DNA of 64,000 nt from Parapedobacter composti (GCF_900112315.1 NZ_FOLL01000006.1:124001-188000); one strand, 5' to 3'; positions 40,529-50,425 are shown, counted from the stretch's first letter. A program made the numbers and translations. Notes: generated from the sequence alone by a model not told the origin.

Positions 40529-42751
40529 ATGGGCGCGGTTAATGGGGTATGGTATGTCATGGCTTACTGCTGCTTGCTGTTGGTTTATAGTCAAGTTGCA
40601 ATAGCCCAAGAGCGCGCGCAAGAAACGTTAATGGTTGAATTTAAGCGATTAACCGCTGAACCGCTTAATGAGACGCGCTTTCAAGCGGCGTGTTCAATTA
40701 TCGACCAATTGGAGGAATACGATGCTGTTATTGGGATGAAGTATACGAATCGGTTAACAGCCATCGTTCGTCCGATGAATCGCCGCAAATGGATGCATGC
40801 GTTGTTGACCAATAAATACGAACTTGCACAGCTAGTATATCCTTTTCTTGATTCGGCGGTGACTTTGGCTGCGGCACTTCAGAAAAACGCTGGAAATCAA
40901 AGGGACAATATTTTCCGTGAATCTATAGTGTATAGCGTCCATGCATATAGTCAGTCCGGTAATGTTGATTTAGCGAAGAAATTTATAGCAATCGGCATAC
41001 AGGCGTGCGAAGAGGCCCGCGACTCGCTGAATCTGGGTATGCTTTATGCGTTTCGGGGAGAATTATTTTCCAAGGAGGGACATGAAGAAGCAATTAAACA
41101 GGCGCTCGTGTATGTGCAAAAAGCTCAGGATATCGCTCAGGACTTAACGAACAAAACACCTTATTTTGCTTCGGCTTACTTGGGGGCTCACATTGCCCAC
41201 GTGAATAACCCTGCGAAATTGGTGGAAGCTCTGGAACGGCTAATCCCAATGGCCAGAGACTCATCCCTGATCAAGCAGAATTTCTACAAACAGTCTTTTT
41301 TCAGATTTGCCAAACCTGATTTTACCATTTATTTGGATCTGATGCGGTTGAATTTGGTATTAATGGATATTCCCAATGCCAGGCGTATGTACCGGCTTAT
41401 TGAGGGAGCATTGAACACCCGTAAACGCAAAACCGGAATTCTGAACGATAGAAGCTTGGGTATGCTGGTGTCAGACCGGGCAGTGATTGAAGCATTTGCG
41501 GGCAACCGCCAATTGACGGCTAAATTATTGGATTCTTGTCGTAGGTATTTTTCTGCGGTTAGGGTTTCAGAGGAGGAAATTCCATCAGTGAACTATTACC
41601 TCGCCCGCACGCTGTGGAACGAAATGGAAGGCCAATATCCGGCGATGCTTAACAGCTTGGAAATATTGAAGTCTAAGTATGTAGGAGCTGTGCTTCCGCT
41701 GTCGATAACTACGTTGTTTGCACATGCGTATGCGCTCAACGGCCGTCATGAGCACGCTGAGGTTTATTTTGATCGTGCAGAAGGAGAATTAACTAATCGT
41801 GAGTATTCTGCCGCCGGTTATTATCACTATAAATACTATGCCGATTGGCTGTATGGGAAAAGAGAATATCTGCTCTACGCCCATGCGCTTAAGAAATTTT
41901 ATCGTATCAAAGATTCTATTGCCAACATTCAGCAAATGCGGCATATCAACGATGTGCAGACGCAGCGTTATGTCACAGAACGTGATCTGGAAATCGCTTA
42001 TTTGAAGAAAATTCAAGAGGCCGATTATAAGCTTAATCGGTTGATTTGGATTGGGGGCATGACCGTACTGGTGGTTCTCATATTTGCAGTAGCACTTCTT
42101 TACAACCGTAGCCTACAGCGAAAAAAAAACAATATTATCCTGCAAGAAAAAAATGAGCGTATTGAGACCCTTATACGTGAATTACATCATCGGGTAAAAA
42201 ACAACTTGCAGGTAATAAGCAGTCTGCTGAGTTTGCAGTCGCTTAAGATGGAAGAAGGGGAGGCAAGGCAGGCGGTGGCAGAAGGCCAGCGCAGAGTAGA
42301 ATCTATGGTATTGATTCACCAAAAGCTTTACCAGCACGAAGATATTGCCGGTGTGAACATGAAAGCGTATGTCAATGATCTGATCCAATATATTGTATAT
42401 AGTTTTGGTGTTTCGGATATTGAATTAAACATCGTTATTGAAGAGTTTGTATTGGATATCGATACGGCTATGCCGTTGGGATTAATTATTAACGAGTTGG
42501 TTACCAACTCACTGAAATATGGTGTAGGGGAAAAAGAGAAAAATCGGCTGGATATTGGTTTCTATCGTCGCCCTAACCATTACCAGCTTACGCTTGCTGA
42601 CAACGGCTCAGGATTGCCGGAGGGATTCGATATCGCGAATTCATCGTCATTTGGGTTAAGGCTTGTCAGCGAGCTGGTGCGTCAATTGCGGGCAACGATT
42701 AGTTGGCGTACAACTGGTGGAGCAGTGTTTGAATTAATTATACCTAAATAG
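40529..42751 (+). CDS. TPR-like sensor histidine kinase (HisKA_2 type)
   Basis: A 740-residue protein with a signal segment ending IAQ (about 25-27), a long helical periplasmic region resembling tetratricopeptide repeats (about 30-490), one membrane helix (about 505-525, IWIGGMTVLVVLIFAVALL), a short coiled coil and a HisKA_2 domain with ELHHRVKNNLQVISSLLSLQ (about 551-570), then an ATPase domain with LIINELVTNSLKYG and DNGSGLP. Such kinases signal to LytTR regulators, and one follows 30 bases later. The signal sensed is unknown. Confidence 0.92.
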   Translation: MGAVNGVWYVMAYCCLLLVYSQVAIAQERAQETLMVEFKRLTAEPLNETRFQAACSIIDQLEEYDAVIGMKYTNRLTAIVRPMNRRKWMHALLTNKYELAQLVYPFLDSAVTLAAALQKNAGNQRDNIFRESIVYSVHAYSQSGNVDLAKKFIAIGIQACEEARDSLNLGMLYAFRGELFSKEGHEEAIKQALVYVQKAQDIAQDLTNKTPYFASAYLGAHIAHVNNPAKLVEALERLIPMARDSSLIKQNFYKQSFFRFAKPDFTIYLDLMRLNLVLMDIPNARRMYRLIEGALNTRKRKTGILNDRSLGMLVSDRAVIEAFAGNRQLTAKLLDSCRRYFSAVRVSEEEIPSVNYYLARTLWNEMEGQYPAMLNSLEILKSKYVGAVLPLSITTLFAHAYALNGRHEHAEVYFDRAEGELTNREYSAAGYYHYKYYADWLYGKREYLLYAHALKKFYRIKDSIANIQQMRHINDVQTQRYVTERDLEIAYLKKIQEADYKLNRLIWIGGMTVLVVLIFAVALLYNRSLQRKKNNIILQEKNERIETLIRELHHRVKNNLQVISSLLSLQSLKMEEGEARQAVAEGQRRVESMVLIHQKLYQHEDIAGVNMKAYVNDLIQYIVYSFGVSDIELNIVIEEFVLDIDTAMPLGLIINELVTNSLKYGVGEKEKNRLDIGFYRRPNHYQLTLADNGSGLPEGFDIANSSSFGLRLVSELVRQLRATISWRTTGGAVFELIIPK

Positions 42752-42781
42752 CTGTTAATTGTCGTAAAACCGACCGTAGAT

Positions 42782-43501
42782 ATGGAGAAGGTTAAAATTT
42801 TGGTTATCGAAGATGAAGCTATCGTAGCCAAGGATATCGTTGCCCGGCTGGAATTGGCGGATTATACAATCACAGGGGTGGCAGACAACGGAGAAGATGC
42901 CTTTTTAAATTATTTGCAGGTTAAACCCGATATCATCATGGCTGATATTCATTTAAAAGGTGAAATGGACGGGATACAAACAGTCGAACGGATTACTCAA
43001 CTGGGGCCGATACCCGTGATTTACCTGACGGCTTATGCCGATGGCCGGACGTGGGAACGTGCCAAGCAAACGCGACCCGCGGCTTACTTGACCAAACCGT
43101 TCCGTGAAAGAGATATTCATAGTGCGATTGAACTGGCTTTGGATCGATATCGAGAGGCTGTCGGAAACCGAGAAATTAATGCGACTAACCATTTCTTTAT
43201 CCGAACCGAAAATGGCCGCTTCGAGAAATTGTTGTTGGAAGACCTGCTATACCTGGAAGCAGACCGCAGTTATTGCCATGTGTACACCCGGCAGCGACGT
43301 GTCCTGATCTCTGAGTCACTGAACAAGCTCCATGAAAAATTCTGCCACGATAACCTTATTCGGATTCACCGATCGTACGTAATCAACAAAACTGCCGTTG
43401 AAGCTATCGACCATAATACCGTCATTATTAACGGTGCGGTATTACCAATCGGCCAGTCGTATGAAATGGAGTTTTTCTCTAAAATCCATTTTATTCGTTA
43501 A
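42782..43501 (+). CDS. LytTR-family response regulator
   Basis: The receiver domain (about 1-120) has the phospho-acceptor Asp in DIIMADIHLKG (about 50-60) and YLTKPF near 103; the C-terminal LytTR DNA-binding domain covers about 140-238 (LYLEADRSYCHVYT, LIRIHRSYVIN). It pairs with the kinase immediately upstream. LytTR proteins bind pairs of short direct repeats; no clear pair was identified upstream of the next gene. Confidence 0.94.
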   Translation: MEKVKILVIEDEAIVAKDIVARLELADYTITGVADNGEDAFLNYLQVKPDIIMADIHLKGEMDGIQTVERITQLGPIPVIYLTAYADGRTWERAKQTRPAAYLTKPFRERDIHSAIELALDRYREAVGNREINATNHFFIRTENGRFEKLLLEDLLYLEADRSYCHVYTRQRRVLISESLNKLHEKFCHDNLIRIHRSYVINKTAVEAIDHNTVIINGAVLPIGQSYEMEFFSKIHFIR

Positions 43502-43638
43502 CCCCGGAGTTAAATTTTGACTCTTGGGAAACCGAATGTAGGTGTTCGGAAACCGTTACTGTTGTTTTTCCGCTCGTATTGACAGTTTTGTGTGGTTGGT
43601 ACAACAATATCACTCACTAAATTCAGTCAACTTTAATC

Positions 43639-43941
43639 ATGAAAAAAACAAACAGTAAACGGATCGCCACTATGATGGTGGTTGCTTTGGTCTTCAGCTT
43701 CAGCAGTTGTGAGAAAAACGACAATGGGCCCGCATGCAATTGGGATAAAGAATATGCGGATTATGAAGCGAAGCTCAACGCTTATGCCGCCGATGTATCC
43801 AGTGTTTCAAAATGCAATGCATTGAAGCAGTCGGCCATAAATCTGCTCGGGAAATTAAAGGGATGCTCGGGGGTCGGAGAAATAGAGGCCGCAATAAATC
43901 AATGGAAAGACATTAACTGCAACAATCTTAGTCATTTTTAA
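43639..43941 (+). CDS. Small Cys-containing lipoprotein, unknown function
   Basis: A 100-residue product with a lipoprotein signal (FSFSSC, Cys24), then a short helical mature part with four further Cys residues that could form two disulfides in the envelope. I recognise no family. It starts 138 bases after the LytTR gene and begins a run of four secreted proteins (43639-45771) that may be targets of that regulator; this is inference from position. Confidence 0.65.
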   Translation: MKKTNSKRIATMMVVALVFSFSSCEKNDNGPACNWDKEYADYEAKLNAYAADVSSVSKCNALKQSAINLLGKLKGCSGVGEIEAAINQWKDINCNNLSHF

Positions 43942-43976
43942 TTAACCACTTATAATACTAAGAAATGATTGGCAAC

Positions 43977-44834
43977 ATGAAACAGTTTTACATGTGTGTG
44001 GTCCTCACGGCAACGTTTTGTTGTGGCTTCGTCTTGGTGAGGGCTCAGGATGTGATTTATAAGACAGACCGGTCTGAAATTAAGGCAAAGGTTCAGGAAA
44101 TTGACGAAGATAAAATTAGGTATAAACTGTTTGACCACTTGGACGGACCTGCATATACAGTACCTAAAAGAGAGGTTTTTATGATTATTTACCAGAATGG
44201 TAAGCGGGAAACCTTCAGTAGTGCACCTCTGGCTAAAGCTGAAGCCGATCCGTCGGCCATACCGCCAGGTAACCGGCCGGCTGCTGAAAGTGACGCCGTA
44301 GCGAAAGCGGTTCACATTACCAAAACCGCGGCTGCCCAGACTAAATCATCCGATGTTTCGGATTTTAAGTACGCTCCCGGCCGGTTGGTATTAAATCTTG
44401 TGGAAGGGTATGATTTCTCGCTTGGTGCCATGATAGAATCGCCGCTTTCAAAAAAGTTGACTGCCCAGCAGGATGCGCCCATCTATTCATACATCAATTT
44501 GGGTCTCCTTGCCTCAGTCTCGTCATATGCGGATGATTATAGCGGCATAGTGGTATGGGATCTGGGCCTGTATGGAAATTGGTATTTTCCCGTTAATAAG
44601 CTGTCCGGATCGGCAAAGGTCAATTCGGGATTCTTTCCGTATGTCTATTTGGGCGGGTTGCTAAGAAGTAGTACTGTTACGGTGGAGTATGGTGAAGCAG
44701 ACGATTATACGGACACGACGGGTGACATCGCTTTTGGTGTTGGAGTGGACTACCGGTTTACAAAAGGTTTCGGCGTAACGGCACGCTATGATGCGGATTA
44801 CAAGTTTGGTTTGGGGGTGTCCTTTGCCTTTTAG
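43977..44834 (+). CDS. Outer-membrane beta-barrel-like protein with a DVIYKTDRSEIKAKV N-terminal domain
   Basis: The mature protein follows a signal peptide ending VRAQ. Its N-terminal segment (DVIYKTDRSEIKAKVQEI to FMIIYQNGKRETF) is a short repeat-like domain seen in many Bacteroidota outer-membrane proteins. The rest alternates hydrophobic and polar residues and ends GLGVSFAF, a terminal aromatic typical of barrels. The ATG at 43977 (MKQFYMCVVL) gives a cleaner signal peptide than that at 43965. The function is unknown. Confidence 0.7.
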   Translation: MKQFYMCVVLTATFCCGFVLVRAQDVIYKTDRSEIKAKVQEIDEDKIRYKLFDHLDGPAYTVPKREVFMIIYQNGKRETFSSAPLAKAEADPSAIPPGNRPAAESDAVAKAVHITKTAAAQTKSSDVSDFKYAPGRLVLNLVEGYDFSLGAMIESPLSKKLTAQQDAPIYSYINLGLLASVSSYADDYSGIVVWDLGLYGNWYFPVNKLSGSAKVNSGFFPYVYLGGLLRSSTVTVEYGEADDYTDTTGDIAFGVGVDYRFTKGFGVTARYDADYKFGLGVSFAF

Positions 44835-44851
44835 TTTAAATATTGAGGGTC

Positions 44852-45304
44852 ATGAAAAATGTTATTCATTTTTTGCTGTGGGGTAGTTTAGTCCTATTGG
44901 GTGCTTGCAAGAAGGACGGTGACGCGGACGACGATGGGGGCAGGCATCAAACTGAGGATAGCCGGCTGGTGGGCAAATGGCAGAACGAATCCGGCACCAC
45001 GATTTATAATGGTAGGGCCGACGGTTTGATGCTGGAGTCGACCACGAACAGTGCGTGGCTGGAAACAATACAGACTGGGTTTGTAAAGTACGGTGATTTT
45101 TACATCAAAAACCTGAACCGCGAGTCTGAAAATAGATTTTCCTGCGAGGCGCTGTGGTATACCCGTGTCAACGGTACTATCTCCGGGGTGAGGTATTCTT
45201 CGGAAAGTACCTTAACGATATCCCAAGACGGCAACCAATTGGAGTTAGACAGTTACAGCCCGTACGATGGTCAACGAGCAACAAGTATCTTGATAAAGAG
45301 ATGA
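44852..45304 (+). CDS. Small lipoprotein, unknown function
   Basis: A 150-residue product, MKNVIHFLLWG, with lipobox LLGAC (Cys about 18) and an acidic Asp/Gly stretch after it, suggesting surface exposure. The remainder looks beta-rich and may be lipocalin-like (RLVGKWQNESGTTIY, then repeated strands), but this is not firm. Its stop overlaps the next start by four bases (ATGA). Confidence 0.65.
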   Translation: MKNVIHFLLWGSLVLLGACKKDGDADDDGGRHQTEDSRLVGKWQNESGTTIYNGRADGLMLESTTNSAWLETIQTGFVKYGDFYIKNLNRESENRFSCEALWYTRVNGTISGVRYSSESTLTISQDGNQLELDSYSPYDGQRATSILIKR

Positions 45305-45771
45305 AGAAGTTTAGTACGTTTATTTTGCTGAGTATATATGGATTGATTTTCGTAGGTGCCGCCGGATGTTCAAAAAAGGAAGCGCCGGAAGTTATCGATG
45401 AAGTCGAGGAAGAGGAGACAGTAACATGGGTGACGCTCTTTTTCAAGGAAGTAGCAAGTGAGGATTACTGGATAAGGAGTGTGAAGATAGGCCACGCTGC
45501 GTACGAATTAGGCGGGTTTACCGATCGGAACGCTGCTCCCCACTGCGGCGAGGATATCGCGTTCCCGACTCGGTACCCGATCGATGAAACGGATATTAGG
45601 AATGGCAACGTAAAGATTGTAGTGCTCTTCAATTACTATCCGACAAATACATTTTCAAGGCAGCAAACATTTGAGATCCCCACATCGGTATTCAAGGAAG
45701 GTGCATGTACACCTGTGGAGATTCAGATACATACACCGGGAATCTTCCAGTTATATGTTCATCATCAGTGA
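45301..45771 (+). CDS. Small lipoprotein, unknown function
   Basis: A 156-residue product with lipobox GAAGCS (Cys about 20) and an acidic linker (VIDEVEEEET) before a beta-rich domain. I recognise no family. The start at 45301 overlaps the stop of the previous gene, so both are co-translated. A terminator follows at 45818. Confidence 0.65.
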   Translation: MKKFSTFILLSIYGLIFVGAAGCSKKEAPEVIDEVEEEETVTWVTLFFKEVASEDYWIRSVKIGHAAYELGGFTDRNAAPHCGEDIAFPTRYPIDETDIRNGNVKIVVLFNYYPTNTFSRQQTFEIPTSVFKEGACTPVEIQIHTPGIFQLYVHHQ

Positions 45772-45817
45772 TCGTTTTCCGTAGATGGAAAAAACGTTAT
45801 ACGTTCAGCCTTTTCTT

Positions 45818-45850
45818 GCCGGGGACAGATTGACCCCGGCTTTTATTTTT
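45818..45850 (+). terminator. Intrinsic terminator of the secreted-protein cluster
   Basis: A perfect 7-bp GC stem (45818-45824 with 45834-45840), a 9-base loop and a T-rich tail with one A. Confidence 0.85.
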
Positions 45851-45922
45851 ACGGCTTTATTACGCTAAAATGATACCTCCGGGCCAGCAGATTTGTTAGC
45901 TTTGCAGAAAAATCCTGTATTA

Positions 45923-47137
45923 ATGGGCACTGAAGCATCTGAAGTAAAGCACGTACCTGCAACCATCTATCCCGTCCTGTTCGCCTTAAGTTTTTCTCAC
46001 CTGCTTAATGATACCATCCAGTCGCTTATCCCGGCCATCTATCCGCTGGTGAAAGACACGTTCCTGTTAAGTTTTTCACAAATCGGGATCATAACGCTGG
46101 TATTCCAGCTATCATCGTCGCTTTTGCAGCCGCTTGTCGGGATGATTACGGATAGCAGGCCCTATCCTTATGCGTTGCCGGTGGGCATGGGATTCAGTCT
46201 CGGCGGACTGGTCATGCTGGCGGTTGCGCCGAGTTATCAGTGGGTACTGGTGGCTGTGGCTTTCGTGGGGGCGGGTTCATCGGTGTTTCATCCAGAGGCG
46301 TCGCGAATGGCCTATGTGGCGTCGGGAGGCAGGCGCGGTTTCGCGCAGTCGCTGTTCCAGGTGGGGGGCAATGCGGGTAGTGCCATCGGACCGCTGCTGG
46401 CTGCCATGCTTATCGCGCCTTTCGGGCGATTCAACGTGATTTGGTTTTCTTTTGCGGCACTTACGGCAATAGTCATTCTGTATCGCATCGGTAAGTGGTA
46501 TAAGCCAAAATCTATCCGTAATTACATTCTGCGTAAAAATAATAAGGTGAAGACCGTGGTGCAGCAGTCCCTGCCGCGCCGGACAGTGGTTATTTCCATT
46601 TTGGTGCTTCTGGTGCTGATCTTCTCCAAGTACTTTTATTTTGCCAGCCTTACCAGTTATTATACGTTCTATTTGATGCATAAATTCGGCGTATCCGTGC
46701 AGCAGTCGCAAATCTACTTGTTTGTCTTCCTCTTTGCCGTGGCGGCGGGTACGATGATCGGCGGTCCGGTGGGCGATCGCATCGGGCGCAAATACGTCAT
46801 CTGGCTGTCTATTCTCGGCGCGTCTCCTTTTGCACTGGCACTCCCGTATGCTAATCTGTTCTGGACGGTCGTTCTGTCGTTCATTATAGGTGTGGTCATT
46901 GCTTCGGCCTTCTCTGCCATCCTGGTGTATGCGCAGGAACTACTGCCCGGAAATGTGGGGCTGGTGTCGGGCTTGTTTTTCGGGTTTGCTTTTGGGATGG
47001 GAGGGGTAGGTTCGGCCGTGCTTGGCAGACTGGCCGATAGTGCCGGGATAGATTATGTATACCGGCTTTGTTCTTTTCTTCCGCTAATCGGCATCGTTGC
47101 CGCTTTGCTGCCGAACTTAGCGAAGCGATCGCGTTGA
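45923..47137 (+). CDS. MFS transporter, fosmidomycin-resistance (Fsr) type
   Basis: A 404-residue inner-membrane protein with about 12 helices. The segments SHLLNDTIQSLIPAIYP (about 25-41), QLSSSLLQPLVG and GAGSSVFHPEASRMAY (about 112-127) are typical of the Fsr branch, which exports fosmidomycin and related drugs. The ATG at 45923 follows TAGCTTTG at 45897-45904, a probable minus-7 element, so an upstream TTG start is unlikely. The natural substrate is unknown. Confidence 0.88.
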   Translation: MGTEASEVKHVPATIYPVLFALSFSHLLNDTIQSLIPAIYPLVKDTFLLSFSQIGIITLVFQLSSSLLQPLVGMITDSRPYPYALPVGMGFSLGGLVMLAVAPSYQWVLVAVAFVGAGSSVFHPEASRMAYVASGGRRGFAQSLFQVGGNAGSAIGPLLAAMLIAPFGRFNVIWFSFAALTAIVILYRIGKWYKPKSIRNYILRKNNKVKTVVQQSLPRRTVVISILVLLVLIFSKYFYFASLTSYYTFYLMHKFGVSVQQSQIYLFVFLFAVAAGTMIGGPVGDRIGRKYVIWLSILGASPFALALPYANLFWTVVLSFIIGVVIASAFSAILVYAQELLPGNVGLVSGLFFGFAFGMGGVGSAVLGRLADSAGIDYVYRLCSFLPLIGIVAALLPNLAKRSR

Positions 47138-47291
47138 TGCCATATTCGCCAGCAGACGGGCTATTATTTAAAGAAACGGACGGTGGAAAAAAATAAGTGT
47201 GTATATTTGACGGTGTGAAGCCTTTGAAGAACAAAAAGGAAAGCTTTCATTAAGACCATTGAAAACAGATAAAATCGTTAATTATTTTCAA

Positions 47292-48005
47292 ATGAAATTG
47301 TCCACCATCATAGCGGTCAGCAGCGTGCTGATGGCAGCCACCAATGCGCATGCGCAGCTTAAGAACCAAGCCGATTCGGTGGCATATGCGTTTGGTGCTT
47401 CCATCGCCCGCGACCTGAAGCAGGCCGGCCTCGAAACGATAAATGCCGCAGTGCTGGCTCAGGCTGTGGCTGATGTTTTTTCGGGAAATGACCGCTTGTT
47501 TGACGAAGGGTTGGAGCGCGAACTCATTATGGGCGCAATTACTGCTGCTCGGGAAAAAATGGATGCAAAGTTAAGGAACGAGGCAGATGAATTTATGGCG
47601 GGCAACCAGACCAGACAAGGGGTGAATACGACTGCTTCAGGTCTTCAATATGAGGTGATCCGTGCCGGAGAGGGCGAAAAACCCACGGTTGCCGACACAG
47701 TGACCGTCCATTATAAGGGACAACTGCGCAACGGCCAGGTCTTCGATAGTTCGTATGACCGCGGGGAGCCGGCAACCTTTCCGCTCGAACGGGTGATACA
47801 GGGCTGGATTGAGGGGCTGCAATTGATGCCTGCAGGATCGCATTACCGACTTTATGTGCCGTATGCACTGGGCTACGGTGAGCGCGGTGCGGGGCCGGAT
47901 ATTCCGCCGTACAGCCCGCTGATATTCGATGTGGAACTGATTTCGGTAAAGAAAGGCGGCGAGGTAACTCCAGTAGCGGATAGCCCTGCCCATGGAACCA
48001 AATGA
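47292..48005 (+). CDS. FKBP-type peptidyl-prolyl cis-trans isomerase, exported
   Basis: A 237-residue FkpA/Mip-like protein: signal peptide ending AHAQ (about residue 21), helical dimerisation domain (about 25-110), and FKBP domain (about 115-220) with VTVHYKGQLRNGQVFDSSYDRGEP, VIQGWIEGLQLM and YGERGAGPDIPPYSPLIFDVEL. It should assist folding in the periplasm. Its stop overlaps the aldo/keto reductase start by four bases. Confidence 0.93.
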   Translation: MKLSTIIAVSSVLMAATNAHAQLKNQADSVAYAFGASIARDLKQAGLETINAAVLAQAVADVFSGNDRLFDEGLERELIMGAITAAREKMDAKLRNEADEFMAGNQTRQGVNTTASGLQYEVIRAGEGEKPTVADTVTVHYKGQLRNGQVFDSSYDRGEPATFPLERVIQGWIEGLQLMPAGSHYRLYVPYALGYGERGAGPDIPPYSPLIFDVELISVKKGGEVTPVADSPAHGTK

Positions 48006-48898
48006 ACCCTTTAGGTAAATCGGATTTATACGTAACCCGGGTCGGCTTCGGCTGCATGTCGCTGGGTGAAAACCAGTCGGCCAGCAAGGATTTGTTGCGC
48101 AAAGCGGTAGATGGCGGCATAAACTTTTTTGATACAGCAGACCTGTATCAGAAAGGATTCAATGAACAGGTGGTGGGCGACGCACTTAAACCGGTCCGGA
48201 AGGATATAATCATTGCCACCAAGGTAGGCAACCAATGGCGGCCCGATGGAAGCGGGTGGGACTGGAACCCCAGCAAGGATTATATCATAAAAAGCGTTGA
48301 GCATAGCCTCCGCCGGCTGAAAACGGACTACATCGATCTGTACCAGTTGCACGGGGGGACAATTGATGACCCGTTGGATGAAACCATCAGTGCATTTGAA
48401 TTGCTTAAACAGCAGGGCAAAATCCGCTGGTATGGCATTTCATCGATCCGGCCGAACGTTATCCGGGAATATGTGAAGCGCTCCAACATTGTGAGCGTGA
48501 TGATGCAGTATAGTCTGCTCGATCATCGGCCGGAAGAGGAACTATTGGACCTGTTGCACGCGCATGGTATCAGCGTGATCTGCCGGGGCGCGGTGGCCCA
48601 GGGCTTGTTGGTGGGTAAAGGGGCGGCCGCATACCTGCAATATACCGATGGTGAGGTTGGCAGGGCTGCCAAAGCGATAGCCAGCATGGCTGCGGAGATG
48701 GGGATAGACAAGCTGGAGGTGGCGTTGGGATATGTTTGGGGGCATCCCGCTGTGGCTACCGCTGCATTGGGGATCCGGACATCGGCGCAGTTGGACGATG
48801 CGTTGCGCGTGCTGCGCCGCGGCACCCCCCTGGCTGATGAACAACGGGCCTTGCTCCGCAAGTCGGTGCGGGCCTATCGTTATGACGCTCACCGGTGA
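48002..48898 (+). CDS. Aldo/keto reductase
   Basis: A 298-residue TIM-barrel oxidoreductase with NADPH. Residues of the usual Asp-Tyr-Lys-His tetrad are seen in FFDTADLY (about 39-46), IIATKVG (about 70-76) and LYQLHGG (about 112-118). The C-terminal part carries a cofactor-binding pattern AALGIRTSAQLDDAL. The substrate is unknown. It is translationally coupled to the FKBP gene, which seems coincidental in function. Confidence 0.9.
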   Translation: MNPLGKSDLYVTRVGFGCMSLGENQSASKDLLRKAVDGGINFFDTADLYQKGFNEQVVGDALKPVRKDIIIATKVGNQWRPDGSGWDWNPSKDYIIKSVEHSLRRLKTDYIDLYQLHGGTIDDPLDETISAFELLKQQGKIRWYGISSIRPNVIREYVKRSNIVSVMMQYSLLDHRPEEELLDLLHAHGISVICRGAVAQGLLVGKGAAAYLQYTDGEVGRAAKAIASMAAEMGIDKLEVALGYVWGHPAVATAALGIRTSAQLDDALRVLRRGTPLADEQRALLRKSVRAYRYDAHR

Positions 48899-48951
48899 TT
48901 CCATCGCCGCTGAACTTATGATGTATATTTATAACTTAACAAAGATACAAT

Positions 48952-49794
48952 ATGAAAAAAAACCTTCACACGCTTGCTCTTATCGGGTTCGTCACACTGG
49001 CCTCCGCGATGCAGGCACTCGCCCAGCAACCGGAGCGGAAACTCGGCTGGCAGCTATCGGCCCAGACCTATACCTTCAAACAGTTTACGTTTTTTGAGGC
49101 GGTAGATAAGACCCTTGGAGCGGGATTGAAATCGGTAGAAGCCTACACCGGACAGAAGTTGGGGGGCGGTATTGAAGGGAAAATGGATTATAAGATGGAC
49201 GCCGCTAAACGGAAACTTATCCGTAAAGCCTTGAAAAGGAAAGGCGTGAAGTTATATGCATTCGGAGTGGTCAATGGCAACACCGAAGAGGAGTGGCGCC
49301 AGTTGTTCGAATTCGCAAAAGCCATGGGTGTTAAAGTCATCAATACCGAACCCAATGAGAAATTCATACCCTTGATAGGTCAGCTGGCCAATCAGTATAA
49401 AATTAAGGTAGGCATCCATAACCATCCGAAGCCGTCGCGCTACTGGAACCCACAGACGGTACTAGACGCTATAGCCGCCGCCGACAGTAAGTATGTTGGG
49501 GCCTGTGCTGATATTGGCCACTGGGTTAGGTCGGGGTTGGATCCCGTGGAAAGCCTCAGGCAATATGAGGGGCACCTGGTAAGTCTGCATTTCAAGGATT
49601 TAGCAGAAAGATCCAGCAAAACACATGACGTGCATTGGGGCACAGGCGTATGTAACGTGGCCGGAGTGATTGCTGAATTGAAGCGTCAGCGCTTTAAGGG
49701 TAATATCTCTGCGGAATACGAGCATAATTGGGAAAACAACGCGGGAGACGTGGCTCAGAGCGTTAAGAACTTTCGGGAACTGCTGCGGAATTAA
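48952..49794 (+). CDS. Sugar phosphate isomerase/epimerase-like TIM-barrel protein, exported
   Basis: A 280-residue xylose-isomerase-like (AP2Ec) protein with an N-terminal signal ending ALAQQ, so it acts outside the cytoplasm. Likely metal ligands are Glu in KSVEAYTG, His in KVGIHNHPKP, Asp in CADIGHW and Glu in SAEYEHNW. Many Bacteroidota encode such secreted proteins in sugar or inositol degradation clusters; here there is no such cluster, so the substrate is unknown. Confidence 0.85.
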   Translation: MKKNLHTLALIGFVTLASAMQALAQQPERKLGWQLSAQTYTFKQFTFFEAVDKTLGAGLKSVEAYTGQKLGGGIEGKMDYKMDAAKRKLIRKALKRKGVKLYAFGVVNGNTEEEWRQLFEFAKAMGVKVINTEPNEKFIPLIGQLANQYKIKVGIHNHPKPSRYWNPQTVLDAIAAADSKYVGACADIGHWVRSGLDPVESLRQYEGHLVSLHFKDLAERSSKTHDVHWGTGVCNVAGVIAELKRQRFKGNISAEYEHNWENNAGDVAQSVKNFRELLRN

Positions 49795-49810
49795 CCGCAG
49801 CAGCTAAGCC

Positions 49811-50425
49811 TCAGAATAAACCGAACAATTCGGTTTCGATTTTTTGGAGTACGAACCCCATATCTTCGGGGTTACGGGCAAAGTCAAGCTTATCCTTGTC
49901 CAGGATAAGCAACTTGCCTTCTTTGTAGTTTTTAATCCACTTTTCGTACTTTGCATTCAGTTTGGAAAGATAATCCAGGCGGATGTTGGCTTCGTATTCC
50001 CTGCCCCGGGTCTGGATATTTTCAACCAACGTGGGTACTGAGGCTCTGAGATAAATCAGCAGATCCGGTGGCTTGATATAGGATACGATACTCTCGAAAA
50101 TATTGCTGTAATTTTCAAAATCGCGGGCACTCATGAGTCCCATGTCATACAGATTCTCCGCAAAGATATACGCATCCTCATAGATGGTACGGTCCTGGAT
50201 AATATTGATGTTTTTTTTCTGCAGCTCAACGATATGCCTGAAGCGGCTGTTCAGAAAATAAATCTGGAGGTTGAATGCCCAGCGTTTCATGTCGCTGTAA
50301 AAATCCTCCAGGTAAGGGTTGTCATCCACTGCCTCAAATTGCGGCTCCCATTTCAGGTGGTTGGCCAGCAACTGGGTGAGGGTGGTTTTTCCTGCTCCGA
50401 TGTTTCCTACGATGGCGATGTGCAT
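49811..50425 (-). CDS. Deoxynucleoside kinase
   Basis: A 204-residue kinase with the P-loop GNIGAGKTT (about 7-15), the substrate segment FYFLNSRF-like (IYFLNSRFRH), the DRTIYED motif (about 79-85, catalytic acidic residue) and the LID Arg residues in QTRGREYEANI. It phosphorylates deoxynucleosides (dAdo/dGuo or dCyd type cannot be told) for nucleotide salvage. The start at 50425 (MHIAIVGNI) is clear; a longer frame runs back into trpS without homology. It is next to trpS. Confidence 0.92.
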   Translation of the reverse strand: MHIAIVGNIGAGKTTLTQLLANHLKWEPQFEAVDDNPYLEDFYSDMKRWAFNLQIYFLNSRFRHIVELQKKNINIIQDRTIYEDAYIFAENLYDMGLMSARDFENYSNIFESIVSYIKPPDLLIYLRASVPTLVENIQTRGREYEANIRLDYLSKLNAKYEKWIKNYKEGKLLILDKDKLDFARNPEDMGFVLQKIETELFGLF

